Source of the DNA: Bacteroidota bacterium
GTDB taxonomy: Bacteria; Bacteroidota; Ignavibacteria; UBA10030; UBA8401
Length of the DNA: 64,000 bases
NCBI GenBank assembly: GCA_021796215.1
Contig: JAJYOK010000002.1
Coordinates: forward strand, 186,001 to 250,000
Direction: 5' to 3'
The translations under genes and the position numbers were made by a program. The stretch's first letter is position 1; each line of letters opens with the position of its first letter. A model generated the notes under the pieces. That model ran no database searches. It saw nothing but the letters and a program-made list of their open reading frames with translations, and was not told the DNA's origin. Positions 63,366-64,000 of this stretch are shown here, one piece after another.

Positions 63366-63709
63366 AACGTCTCCGGGCAATAAAAAAAACGAAGAGAAAT
63401 CATTGTGAAAAAGTAGCTTGCCTGCGTCGGTTTATAGGTAACACTTTTTTTTCGCAAACTCAACTATTATACTATAGCTAAGGAATGGCAAGAATTACAA
63501 AAAATTATTTAAGTTCAGTTTTAGAGGCGGCAATGATTATGCCAAAAAATAAATACGCAAATTTCTCTTACTTCTGCCTGAAAATAAATGTAGGCATGCA
63601 ACTCCTGCATACTCAAATGCATGCTTTGCATCGGCAAATTTCTGATTTGATGCGACTGAGTCAACAGAGGTGTTGATATACACACCAGTTTTTGTTTGTA
63701 GAAAAAAAC
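63366..63709. other. Intergenic region between clpB and the cytochrome operon
   Basis: A/T-rich with several GCATGC/TGCAT words (63593-63640). Apart from the promoter candidate nothing else is supported. Confidence 0.4.
63466..63500 (-). promoter_or_regulatory. Candidate promoter of the cytochrome operon
   Basis: Minus strand: TTGTAA (63500-63495), 18-nt spacer, TATAGT (63476-63471), with a perfect TATAAT immediately after it (63471-63466). The transcript would begin near 63459 and read through the small ORF and the TPR, cytochrome and barrel genes. Confidence 0.4.
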
Positions 63710-64000
63710 TTACCCCGCCGCCTTCAGCTTCTTGAATTCAAGAAGCCCTTCGCTTTCCAAAATCATTTCAATTGTGTCTCCTTCAGCAAATTCTCCGGCA
63801 AGAATCCGTTCGGACAGCATATTGACAACGTGCTTTTGAATAACGCGTTTCAAAGGACGAGCGCCATTGCTCGGATCATAACCCAGTTTCGCAAGCCATT
63901 CTTTTGCATCACCGGAAACAACAAGCTTCATTTCTTTCTTTGCGAGTAATTCTTCCACACGATGCAGTTGTAAATCAACGACCTGTTTGATATCGTCCTG
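63710..64000 (-). CDS. clpB: ATP-dependent chaperone ClpB, C-terminal end (partial)
   Basis: About 96 C-terminal residues are visible; the gene continues to the right beyond the window. The segment LGYDPSNGARPLKRVIQKHV is the sensor-2 region (GARPLKR) of the second AAA+ domain, followed by the D2 small domain. The reading frame stays open from 63958 to 64000. ClpB disaggregates proteins after heat stress with DnaK. ClpC-type proteins have a different C-terminus; a close ClpB relative is the best fit. Confidence 0.85.
   Translation of the reverse strand, partial: QDDIKQVVDLQLHRVEELLAKKEMKLVVSGDAKEWLAKLGYDPSNGARPLKRVIQKHVVNMLSERILAGEFAEGDTIEMILESEGLLEFKKLKAAG

Noticed and set aside
63485-63676. 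63-residue plus-strand frame next to clpB
   Set aside because: A/T-rich promoter region, no ribosome site and no recognisable content.

Overview
The window looks like a chromosomal segment of a Gram-negative bacterium of the Bacteroidota/Ignavibacteriota (FCB) group. The best clue is the large secreted beta-propeller protein at 38106-40859, which ends in a type IX secretion sorting domain with the motif NYPNPFNPST, common in Ignavibacteria-like genomes. Many lipoproteins, outer-membrane beta-barrels and a ceramide-type sphingolipid locus fit this. No phage, complete insertion sequence or CRISPR array was seen. Both ends cut genes: feoB on the left, clpB on the right.

Layout. 2-3445: the 3' part of feoB with its small cysteine-rich partner, an exported protein, a monoheme cytochrome-like lipoprotein and a MIP18/SufT-type protein. 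3522-4619: ychF. 4756-10770: an arginine cluster argC-argJ-argB-argF-argR-argG, led by a promoter in which two tandem ARG-box-like palindromes overlie the -35 and -10 elements; argD and argH are absent. 10856-16041: a coiled-coil lipoprotein, an NlpC/P60 endopeptidase, a membrane protein and a Tat-exported amidase. 16042-17425: a poorly coding, atypical stretch with one lone membrane protein gene. 17426-25875: envelope proteins (CsgG/FlgO-like, TMEM175-like channel), a sulfur neighbourhood (metZ-like sulfhydrylase, two YeeE/YedE transporters, msrA), a duplicated membrane protein, uridine kinase and an outer-membrane protein.

25868-32871: central metabolism and stress. A 1262-residue E2/E1 2-oxoglutarate decarboxylase/dehydrogenase fusion (Kgd/OdhA type) is followed 15 bp later by a sirtuin with the YxxR desuccinylase signature. 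A universal stress protein with a histone-like tail, a cNMP-binding protein and ilvE lie upstream. 32954-36552: GNAT acyltransferase, serine-palmitoyltransferase-type enzyme and divergent NAD-dependent epimerase, the three activities expected for bacterial ceramide synthesis. 36702-44090: methyltransferase, T9SS-exported propeller protein, envelope proteins, a YccA-type protein and AmrS. 44153-49815: an NSS transporter with its 41-residue MetS-like subunit, an APC permease and a K+-independent membrane pyrophosphatase. A tRNA-Phe lies at 50068-50140.

50213-58145: small lipoproteins, a CDF-like membrane protein, a DUF3095 protein with class III nucleotide-cyclase-like motifs, and a 1526-residue hybrid histidine kinase. 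58424-63365: a compact operon (small signal-peptide-like ORF, TPR protein, 34-heme-motif cytochrome built from ten 73-residue repeats, outer-membrane beta-barrel) that resembles a porin-cytochrome conduit for extracellular electron transfer. The most interesting systems are this cytochrome operon, the ceramide locus, the Kgd-desuccinylase pair, the DUF3095 cyclase-like protein, and several intergenic elements made of two inverted palindromes (REPIN-like).
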